From a virus, in the IMG/VR virus record IMGVR_UViG_3300037137_001397, positions 1 to 31,872 of that record: a DNA stretch of 31,872 nucleotides. One strand, 5' to 3'. The notes beneath the pieces were generated by a model, which was not told where the DNA came from, did no database searches, and saw only the letters and a list, made by a program, of their open reading frames with translations. The position numbers and the translations under genes were made by a program. Positions 25,136 through 31,317 of this stretch are shown here, piece after piece. The first letter of the stretch is position 1. Each line of letters starts with the position of its first letter.

Positions 25136-25660
25136 GTGATTCTCCTTTTTATCTGTGTCTATTGATTCAAACATTCCTTCGTTCGTAGCGCCAGCCCACA
25201 CGAGGTCAACGCTATGCACTTCACTTATTGACTCGACAACCTTCTTGCCGTTTTGCTGACCCCAGTTACCACTCGCGTTATGACTGAGTGCCGCCATATC
25301 GGGCATCGTCTCTGCAATGTCTGCAAACAGTTTCCCGTTCTCATTCGGCAGACCGATGAAATCGCCCCTGAGTTTTTGGCCCGATTCATCGAAGCGGACA
25401 TTTGTATATTTCCCGGCCAAATTCCGCACGTCACGCCGTTTGGATTTTTCCTCCTCGCTGCTGGGATGATTGATGAACGCTTTGGCGTTCTCGTAAAGAC
25501 CGACAGCCCCCTTTAACGCTTCAGGCAGGTAATCGTAACCGTGCTTACTCTTCAATCCCAGCAAGGCGACGCCGCGGATGTTGTATGTTTTCTTGCTGTC
25601 ATCTCGCTCAATCGTTGCCCCCTCGAACATTTTGTCGGATTCAAGTATCAGGTGTTTCAT
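24713..25660 (-). CDS. Prohead protease fused to scaffold
   Basis: A 315-residue protein. The N-terminal half resembles phage prohead serine proteases: FINHPSSEEEKSKRRDVRNLAGKYTNVRF contains the probable catalytic His65, MAALSHNASG the probable nucleophile Ser126, and VVESISEVHSVDLVW the conserved strand. The C-terminal half (residues about 176-315) is charged and helical, as expected for a delta or scaffold domain. The ATG at 25660 is chosen because AAGGAAGG precedes it; an earlier start would add 80 unlikely basic residues. The protease cleaves scaffold and itself after procapsid assembly. Confidence 0.85.
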   Translation of the reverse strand: MKHLILESDKMFEGATIERDDSKKTYNIRGVALLGLKSKHGYDYLPEALKGAVGLYENAKAFINHPSSEEEKSKRRDVRNLAGKYTNVRFDESGQKLRGDFIGLPNENGKLFADIAETMPDMAALSHNASGNWGQQNGKKVVESISEVHSVDLVWAGATNEGMFESIDTDKKENHMEWKDIDLNGLKTNRKDLCEALSAEGAVSRDEEVNGLTVKLTEATKNLDTLKVKDALTEKKSKIDKVLSESKLPLEAKTEVFKNQLYTLEAKEGGKSIEEQSKELIEDRLLAISGKKGVVNMGGGKDMSGDKPVHIKECV

Positions 25661-25662
25661 AA

Positions 25663-25845
25663 TCAATCCTTCCTTTTGGGTTCTTTGATTTTGTAACCCT
25701 CTTTGAAACGGTCTCGCCACTTCTGATAACACATAGCGGCGGCCTGTTCGTTTGGCGTGTCCGGACCTTCGCCTTTGACAAAACCTATGCAGCGACTCAC
25801 AAAATCGCTTTGCTGTTCCCCTTTGTTTGGTCTCGGTAACGGCAT
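25663..25845 (-). CDS. Small protein associated with the prohead protease
   Basis: A 60-residue protein that starts MPLPRPNKGEQQSDFVSRCI behind a GGAGT site. I recognise this opening from short phage segments found just before or fused to capsid maturation proteases, with the pattern ending in EQAAAMCYQKWRDRF. It is charged and helical, and the gene stops three bases from the protease start. It is likely an accessory assembly protein; no activity is known to me. Confidence 0.75.
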   Translation of the reverse strand: MPLPRPNKGEQQSDFVSRCIGFVKGEGPDTPNEQAAAMCYQKWRDRFKEGYKIKEPKRKD

Positions 25846-25858
25846 TTTTTACTCCAAT

Positions 25859-25920
25859 AAAAAAACCGGCGCACAAACAATAACTGCTTTTGTAAAGCAA
25901 TCACTGCTTACGCGCCGGTT
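25859..25920 (-). terminator. Rho-independent terminator with internal direct repeats
   Basis: A 9-base stem (AACCGGCGC with GCGCCGGTT) closes a 39-base loop and is followed by seven T residues on the minus strand. Inside the loop are two near-identical 12-base copies (AAGCAGTGATTG and AAGCAGTTATTG) and a small inner hairpin. It lies between the 59-residue gene and the 60-residue gene, whose ribosome site follows right after. Confidence 0.8.
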
Positions 25921-25949
25921 AGTCCGGTCTCGTAATACTTATTTAGTTA

Positions 25950-26129
25950 TCAAACCGCTGCTCTAATTTTTTCTATTTCTCTCGTTACATTCGCCTGCTT
26001 TATTTCGCCGGCATCAAAAACAAACTCGCAAACAACCGAGCCGTATCCTAACAATTTGGCTCGTTCTTTCAGTTTCTGCCATATATTATCGGCTTTGTTC
26101 TCGGCACTTGTCAAGGGCTTATCGCTCAT
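25950..26129 (-). CDS. Small hypothetical protein after the MuF-like gene
   Basis: A 59-residue protein whose ATG overlaps the MuF stop (ATGA), indicating translational coupling. It begins MSDKPLTSAENKADNIWQKL, has a central beta-like stretch (GSVVCEFVFDAGEIKQA) and ends with a helix. The pattern (a short helix, then VxxEFxFxxGxI) recalls small phage proteins that follow the MuF gene. Function is unknown. Its end lies 30 bases from the terminator. Confidence 0.7.
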   Translation of the reverse strand: MSDKPLTSAENKADNIWQKLKERAKLLGYGSVVCEFVFDAGEIKQANVTREIEKIRAAV

Positions 26130-27079
26130 GCCGCCACCGCAACGCTTTCGGCAATATGAAGTTCAAGATAACACATATCATTCGGGTGCAATAAATCCGG
26201 CTCGTCGTCTTTAGCGAAAAACTTTCCTTCTAAGGCAAGACAATCTTCGCAAGGGTCAATACCGCTTGTTCGCCATATCCAGCCGTCAATCCATTCCTTT
26301 TCGTTGGCATAAGCAATCGTCCCTTGCATATATGCCTGCGCCATTTCAGTTCGGGCCAGACGCATGGCGTTTTTGTAGCTTGACCGATAAACGCCAACGC
26401 CCGGATGATACGCAGCGGCGGGTCTGCTTAATACAAGTCGTCCGTTCACATTAACCCGTCTGAATAATCTGTTTGGTTCGACAAGGAACCCGCGTATATC
26501 CCTGCTCAGTTCTGCCGGGCTTTGGCCGCTTGCAATGGCGGTAACGATTCGGCTCTGTATTGTCTTTTGTGCCTGATATGTTACGTCCCATATCCGGTCG
26601 CTCAATACTCTGGCCGATGGCGTGGCAAGCAATTTACTTAAAGCCCGATTCTGGATAACTGACCATTGTGAGGCGGCAAATAGCTCCTGTGTCGCATCAT
26701 ATCGCCTGATTTTGCTATCCGGCCCGATAAAGCTGGTCCCGATGTTTATCTTATATCGACCCGGCAGCATAGCGGCGTTCATCGACTCAATAGAGGCCAT
26801 AAGCCCGTTGCTTATGCCCTGTATTCGCCCCCGTGTGATTATGCCGGTCATCTTCTTGCGCAGAAGCACTGTTTGCTCTTGCAGATAATCGCGGAGTTTA
26901 ATCAGGGCGGAGTTCGGCAGTTCACCCGCCACAGCCAAACGGTTGATTCGCTCAGTCAAGGCGTCCGCTGTTTCTCGCAGACCGGCAAGAATCTTCCCAT
27001 CCTGCAATTCGATATAGTTAAACCACCGGTCAAATGCCTTGCTTGCCGCTAAACGAATTTTCTCTGCTGAGTCGGGCAT
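26126..27079 (-). CDS. Minor head protein, MuF/SPP1 gp7-like
   Basis: A 317-residue protein following the portal module. The C-terminal third has the family signature: ARTEMAQAYMQGT, then GWIWRTSGIDPCEDCLALEGKFF and LLHPNDMCYLEL, with the Cys-rich loop and HPND/C motif of phage MuF domains. The N-terminal two thirds are helical. MuF proteins bind the portal and are few per head; they take part in DNA packaging or ejection. Confidence 0.85.
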   Translation of the reverse strand: MPDSAEKIRLAASKAFDRWFNYIELQDGKILAGLRETADALTERINRLAVAGELPNSALIKLRDYLQEQTVLLRKKMTGIITRGRIQGISNGLMASIESMNAAMLPGRYKINIGTSFIGPDSKIRRYDATQELFAASQWSVIQNRALSKLLATPSARVLSDRIWDVTYQAQKTIQSRIVTAIASGQSPAELSRDIRGFLVEPNRLFRRVNVNGRLVLSRPAAAYHPGVGVYRSSYKNAMRLARTEMAQAYMQGTIAYANEKEWIDGWIWRTSGIDPCEDCLALEGKFFAKDDEPDLLHPNDMCYLELHIAESVAVAA

Positions 27080-27080
27080 T

Positions 27081-27434
27081 TTACTTTGTCAACGTCTCAA
27101 GAAATTCCGGGGCGAATCTATAACCGACATTCTCAAGCCCCTGTTTTCCTGTTTTGAACGCATGACCGTCTTTCTTGAAACACCATACCTTGCCGTCTGT
27201 GCCAAGATATTCGTAACCATGGGCGATATAAGAAGCGGCGACATCGTTGACGACTTCGGGTTTTGGTTGTCCCTGCTTCTTCGGGGCCGGTTTATCTTCT
27301 ACCTTCTCCAGCAATTCAGATAGTCGTATCAAATCTCGTGGTGCTGCATCCGGCTTCGGTTCGCCTTTAGAATTGAGGCACATTATCTGTAAGACCTTCA
27401 ATTCTTTTTTCTCTGATTTATTAAGTTTCGGCAT
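27081..27434 (-). CDS. Hypothetical protein between portal and MuF genes
   Basis: A 117-residue protein. The start at 27434 (MPKLNKSEK) is preferred since GGAG lies six bases before it; an upstream ATG at 27440 is inside that spacer. The N-terminal 55 residues are lysine- and proline-rich and probably disordered. The C-terminal half (AASYIAHGYEYLGTDGKVWCFKKDGHAFKTGKQGLENVGY) is a compact domain I do not recognise. It overlaps the portal stop by 14 bases. Confidence 0.7.
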   Translation of the reverse strand: MPKLNKSEKKELKVLQIMCLNSKGEPKPDAAPRDLIRLSELLEKVEDKPAPKKQGQPKPEVVNDVAASYIAHGYEYLGTDGKVWCFKKDGHAFKTGKQGLENVGYRFAPEFLETLTK

Positions 27435-29049
27435 TAGCATCTCCTTTTATGTTTGGTTGATTTTGCCCGGACTGTGATTGATTGTTATTGCTGTTCATGC
27501 CCGGCTGGTTCGGATGATTCAATTGGTTATCCGCCGCCTTGGCGCGTTCCATATTCGCCTTATCCTCTTTGTCAATCTGCGCCTGCTCCTGTTTGTAATC
27601 GTAACCGAGCTTGCTGGATAATGTCTGGTCGCTCGCCCAGGCGTTTTGTTTGTGAATCTGATACGACTCTGTTTCTTCTTTCAGGTTGCGGGCAATTAAA
27701 GGGCCGAACTCGACCTGGCACTCGATGTTTGTTTCAATCTCTTCGGCTTGTGCATCCTGCTTTGTTATCGCCTCAAGGAATTTCCCCGCCTCTTTATTGC
27801 CCGCCTTTACAAGTTTACCGAGATATGTCTTTGTCGCGGATGATTCCTGCGTCAAGGTCTTTTTCGACTTGGCCGATATTTCCCCGCTCTCGATACCGAA
27901 CCGAATTACCTTTTGGAATATCTGATTAAAAAGGTCGGCGAAGAAGTCCTGATAATCCTCAATCATGCGAACAAACGGGCTTTCGCTAACCATAGAGCTT
28001 GAGTAATTAGCATTTGAGGCATCTCCCCTGATTATATATTCCGGCAGTTGCGTTCCTAATCCGATTCTCAATTGTATCGCCCTGCCATCCTCTTTGGTGT
28101 CTGTGGCGTTGATATTGAGAGCGTCGAATTTCCAGTCGATACCGCGAGTAACCAGAACAGAGCCGGCTTTGGGCATTTTCTTTTTTTCGGTATTCGGCGA
28201 CTCACTTGGTTTAGTGGTGTTCTCAAATTTATCCGTCACGTTGGTCAATGGACCTGATCCGGTTGCGTTGCCGATTAGATTGTAAATTGTGCGTATCTTA
28301 TTGAGCTTAACCCTGTCGTCGAGCCAGCCGGAATACTGCCGGATATGCTTTGCCACGCCAATTAAGAATGAGATGCCCCGTTTGACATTTGAATCGACAA
28401 GAATTTTAGCGTGGATTATTTCATCGGCGGGGATAATCTCATGCTCCTCAATCAACTGCTTTCTGAATGTCCGGTAATAGTTTACGGGTTTTTCCACGTC
28501 CTCCGGGTCGCACTCGACACCGTAACTGTGGTTAAGGTCGCCAAGCCAGTCCCTTATCTCGTTCACGTCGATGCAGCGGATTGTATTGTAAGCGGGGGAC
28601 GGATTGTCGATATTCGTCCGGGCAGGAATACCAAAAAAGCGAACAAAGACCTCTCCGTCCCTCATAGCCCGCTTTACAATCTCTTTACTTCGCATGTCCC
28701 ATTTATTTACTTTGGCCCAGGTGTCCCAATAATCTTGGACATCTTGGTTTTCGTCGAGGGCCATAATCCTTACGTTCTTGCCCATAATATAATGCTGCAT
28801 AGTGTCAAGTATGCACCGGCCCTCAGGCGTATAGGCGATTTTTAATGCCTGCTCCTGCATTACCGTAATATCGTTTTCGTCGTATATCGCCTTGCCGTCG
28901 CCGGATAGTTTAGACCAGGCATCCTCGTCGTCGTCTTTGGAGAATGAGGGTATTGACTCAATCAGCTTTCGCTGCAACAACGTCTGCTCAATCGCAAGCC
29001 GCGTCTGCTCTCGCTTTAATCCTATCGATGGGAATAATCGCTCAAACAT
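27421..29049 (-). CDS. Portal protein
   Basis: A 542-residue protein between terminase and MuF genes, with an AAAGGAT site before the ATG. It has portal hallmarks: a crown-like N-terminus, DEIIHAKILVDSNVKRGIS, a tunnel segment (YIIRGDASNANYSSSMVSES followed by PFVRMIEDYQDFF) and a long Asn/Gln-rich C-terminal tail (SNNNQSQSGQNQPN). The protein forms the dodecameric ring at one vertex that holds the packaging motor and the tail. Confidence 0.85.
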   Translation of the reverse strand: MFERLFPSIGLKREQTRLAIEQTLLQRKLIESIPSFSKDDDEDAWSKLSGDGKAIYDENDITVMQEQALKIAYTPEGRCILDTMQHYIMGKNVRIMALDENQDVQDYWDTWAKVNKWDMRSKEIVKRAMRDGEVFVRFFGIPARTNIDNPSPAYNTIRCIDVNEIRDWLGDLNHSYGVECDPEDVEKPVNYYRTFRKQLIEEHEIIPADEIIHAKILVDSNVKRGISFLIGVAKHIRQYSGWLDDRVKLNKIRTIYNLIGNATGSGPLTNVTDKFENTTKPSESPNTEKKKMPKAGSVLVTRGIDWKFDALNINATDTKEDGRAIQLRIGLGTQLPEYIIRGDASNANYSSSMVSESPFVRMIEDYQDFFADLFNQIFQKVIRFGIESGEISAKSKKTLTQESSATKTYLGKLVKAGNKEAGKFLEAITKQDAQAEEIETNIECQVEFGPLIARNLKEETESYQIHKQNAWASDQTLSSKLGYDYKQEQAQIDKEDKANMERAKAADNQLNHPNQPGMNSNNNQSQSGQNQPNIKGDANAET

Positions 29050-29058
29050 TTTTATCCT

Positions 29059-30504
29059 TTACGCAAAGGCGTAATCCCCTGCAACTATCATTTCCGGTTC
29101 AACGTATTCGGCAAGCATCTTATATGCGCCCGAGGTCCAGTCCACCTGGTCGTCATGTGCGTCCTCGTGACCCGTAAACTCGACAAGTTCTTCGATATAC
29201 TCATCGGCACCCTTGCCGCGGATTATAAAGAATTTTCCTTGCTCTGCCCGACCTATCCACGGCAACGCACGGACAAGTTTCTCACTGTCCACGCCGTAAC
29301 CGCGAATATCAATCTCCCTTAACATCGGGTCCGCAATAAGGTCATCGACAAAACCCTTTTGTGTTGCAACACTTTCAATACCTACCGAAACGCACTCCTG
29401 CCGAGCAATTAAAGTAATCATTCGTTTACTTGTGGGCCATTCCTGCTGCTCGTGCACAAGCTTGCGAACGTAGATATTGCCGTCTATGTCAATTGCCATT
29501 TGGCCGCTTGCTGTATAATCCGCGGTTGTTTTCTTTGTGACCGCCAAATCCCAATACCTTACCCATTGTAAATTATCCGGTGCTGCCTCAATAACCTTCA
29601 ACCATTCACGTTTGATTCTTGCGCCTGTGGGCGATTCTGGCCGCTGTTGATATAAGGCGTTCCAGTCATAGGAGCCGCCCACCTTAATCTTATTCAAGGC
29701 ATCGGCATTGTATTTGTTCGGCCATAACGCCTCGCCTTCGCTGCGGGGGTCTTTCGGGTGCGTAAACTCCGTATTTTCGTAAACGGCTGGCAAAGACACA
29801 ATCTTCCATTTATCGCCGTCTGGATTATTCTGTGCCTCTTTGATTAGCCAGCCGGCAAGGTCATCTATGTGCCAGCGGGTCTGCAATAACAGAATCCGCC
29901 CGCCCTTTTCAAGCCGGGTCCGCAACGTAGAACGATACCATGCCTTAATCCCGTCTCGGACGGTTTTACTTTCCGCCTCTTTGCGGTTCTTGTGGGGGTC
30001 GTCGATGATAGCATAGTCCGCGCCGGTCCCTGTTATGCCCCCCCCTACGCCCGTGGCTCGATACTTGCCGCGTTTGCCGACGATTGTAAACCCTTTGGCC
30101 TGCTTAATGGCCGTATCGTTGCATTTGTAGCCGACGTGCTTCAGGGGGGAGTAGGGGAATAGCTCGTGATATGACTCTGAAAGCATTATGCCTTGAACGT
30201 CCCGGCTCATATCGCCTGATAAGTCCATGCCATAAGTGGTGAAGATTATCTGAGCATCGGGATTGTGACCGTAAATAAAGCCGGGCAATCGCCTTGCACA
30301 TATCTCCGATTTACTATGACGTGGGGGCATAAACAGCATAAGATTATATGGCTTCGGCGACAAAACCCACGCCTCTACCTCTTCGCAAACAAGTCGATGA
30401 TGCCAATTTGTCTCAAACTTCGCATAAGTGTATTGGCAGAAATTGAGTAAGTGCCGACGGGCCTCTCGTCGTTGAATCTCCTCGCGTATCTGAATTTTTT
30501 CAAT
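29059..30504 (-). CDS. terL: Terminase large subunit (unusual start)
   Basis: The frame gives 481 residues if read from ATT at 30504, which overlaps the TerS stop as ATTGA. The ATPase has Walker A (FMPPRHSKSE, residues 58-67), Walker B (YAIIDDPHKN, Asp168/169) and the LLLQTRWHIDDLAG motif. The RNase H-like nuclease domain has RYWDLA (Asp318) and HDDQVDWTS near 450-454. No ATG, GTG or TTG lies between the upstream stop (30538-30540) and TTG at 30363; that TTG would start only 11 residues before Walker A and lose the conserved-looking FETNWHHRLVCEEVEAW. The true start is therefore a non-standard codon or depends on frameshifting. TerL pumps DNA into the head and cuts it. Confidence 0.85.
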   Translation of the reverse strand: MEKIQIREEIQRREARRHLLNFCQYTYAKFETNWHHRLVCEEVEAWVLSPKPYNLMLFMPPRHSKSEICARRLPGFIYGHNPDAQIIFTTYGMDLSGDMSRDVQGIMLSESYHELFPYSPLKHVGYKCNDTAIKQAKGFTIVGKRGKYRATGVGGGITGTGADYAIIDDPHKNRKEAESKTVRDGIKAWYRSTLRTRLEKGGRILLLQTRWHIDDLAGWLIKEAQNNPDGDKWKIVSLPAVYENTEFTHPKDPRSEGEALWPNKYNADALNKIKVGGSYDWNALYQQRPESPTGARIKREWLKVIEAAPDNLQWVRYWDLAVTKKTTADYTASGQMAIDIDGNIYVRKLVHEQQEWPTSKRMITLIARQECVSVGIESVATQKGFVDDLIADPMLREIDIRGYGVDSEKLVRALPWIGRAEQGKFFIIRGKGADEYIEELVEFTGHEDAHDDQVDWTSGAYKMLAEYVEPEMIVAGDYAFA

Positions 30505-30946
30505 CAGCGGGTTCGTTTGGAATCCCTTCCAAAACTTCTAATCGCCTTTGCAGTTCTTCGTCGGACATCTTTTCATAATCACCGGCTGCCGGTCTGCTAT
30601 CCGGTCTGCCCATCAAAAACTCTTCAAGCCGAATCATGTTGTCCAGGTCTTTATATGTCGAGCTGCTTTTATCTTCGCCGTTGTTTATCTTCAGGACCAA
30701 CCGATTCTTCGCAAAGCGGACCAGCTTCAGATTCTCGGCCAGGCGGTTCGATATAGCTTTGTCCGCCTTCTCATTCGCCTTCGCCTTAATATCCGCTATA
30801 CGGGCGTCCCAGTTGTCACTGGCTCGATAACGACCACAGGTAATTTCGCAGATTCCACACTTTGCGGCAACGTAAACCAAACTTTGTTGCTCGCAGTAAG
30901 CGGCGAACATCTCATTGCGTTTAGAATCTTTAAGTCGGCTTGACAT
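30500..30946 (-). CDS. terS: Terminase small subunit
   Basis: A 148-residue protein directly before the large terminase, as usual. The N-terminal 55 residues contain a helix-turn-helix-like region (VYVAAKCGICEITCGRYRASDNW) with the pattern of TerS DNA-binding domains. The middle is a long helix suited to oligomerisation, and the C-terminus is acidic (SDEELQRRLEVLEGIPNEPAD), where TerL is commonly bound. The protein selects the packaging site. It starts 17-20 bases from a weak GAGAAAG ribosome site. Confidence 0.8.
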   Translation of the reverse strand: MSSRLKDSKRNEMFAAYCEQQSLVYVAAKCGICEITCGRYRASDNWDARIADIKAKANEKADKAISNRLAENLKLVRFAKNRLVLKINNGEDKSSSTYKDLDNMIRLEEFLMGRPDSRPAAGDYEKMSDEELQRRLEVLEGIPNEPAD

Positions 30947-31245
30947 TTCATTTTACGGATACTTTCTCGACAACTTGCAAATTCTCAGGACGGTCATGCC
31001 CGGTCTCGAATTTATAAACTTCCTGTTTACAATATGCTTGCGCTTCTTACGCATACTCTTACAATCAGCATAACTCCTACAAATAGCAAGGATAATACAA
31101 GAATGGTATGTTTTTGTGACATTGATATTCGGGTGTCGTAAAAGCGTTAATGCTTTATAACGATTACTGCCTAAGCACCGGATTGTGTCAATGTAATTCT
31201 CGGAATGGTATGATTTGCTGCCATTGCAAACCCCCGCCAATTCTA
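30947..31245 (-). other. Gap between mom-like gene and TerS: promoter, no firm gene
   Basis: This 299-base gap holds the candidate promoter below. A 95-codon frame (30953-31240, TTG start) has an odd composition rich in Cys, His, Lys and Arg and no ribosome site, so I do not call it. A 31-codon frame at 31027-31122 has one hydrophobic segment (ILVLSLLFVGVMLIV) but no ribosome site. The gap may also hold a packaging site recognised by TerS; nothing distinct is visible. Confidence 0.4.
31163..31191 (-). promoter_or_regulatory. Candidate sigma70-type promoter for the late transcript
   Basis: On the minus strand a perfect TTGACA (31186-31191) is followed after exactly 17 bases by AGTAAT (31163-31168), four of six matches to TATAAT. 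A small inverted repeat (AAAGC...GCTTT, 31141-31156) falls at the expected start of transcription and could be an operator. It would drive the head and tail operon. No sigma factor is proven for this host. Confidence 0.45.
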
Positions 31246-31317
31246 AGCCCTATGGTCGGGGTTGAACCGCCAACTCGGAACTGGACGCTCCGTGTGATAC
31301 CGTTTCACCAATAGGGC
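31246..31317 (-). tRNA. Glycine-type tRNA-like sequence overlapping the end of the mom-like gene
   Basis: Read from 31317 leftward, it folds as a cloverleaf: a 7-base acceptor stem (GCCCTAT with ATAGGGC), T8 and G9, a D-arm of GTGA/TCAC around AACGGTA (with G18-G19), an anticodon stem CGGAG/TTCCG, loop CGTCCAG, a four-base variable loop, and a T-arm (GGCGG with CCG-CC) that needs one bulged A at 31256 around TTCAACC. The D-arm size is that of bacterial tRNA-Gly(UCC), and G1:C72, C2:G71, C35, C36 and U73 agree with glycine identity. Anticodon UCC is preceded by G33 where U33 is nearly universal, and position 38 is G. No CCA is encoded. It may not work in translation. Confidence 0.65.

Noticed and set aside
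24713-25900. Longer protease start at 25900
   Set aside because: The extra 80 residues are antisense-like and basic, overlap the terminator and the 60-residue gene, and lack a ribosome site; ATG 25660 has AAGGAAGG.
30500-30540. Functional TerS-TerL fusion by +1 frameshift
   Set aside because: The two subunits act in different copy numbers and separate complexes; non-standard initiation or a sequence error explains the overlap more simply.
30953-31240. 95-codon minus-strand frame before TerS
   Set aside because: It starts with TTG without a ribosome site, its composition is unlike neighbours, and the promoter-like sequence lies within it.
31246-31317. tRNA on the plus strand at the same place
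   Set aside because: On the plus strand the arms fall in the wrong order and no T-loop or anticodon loop forms; the minus strand gives the D-arm, GG and TTCAA signatures.
31246-31317. tRNA-like sequence as an attachment site
   Set aside because: No integrase, second copy or attL/attR repeat is visible in the window, and the sequence is within a reading frame. It cannot be fully excluded.
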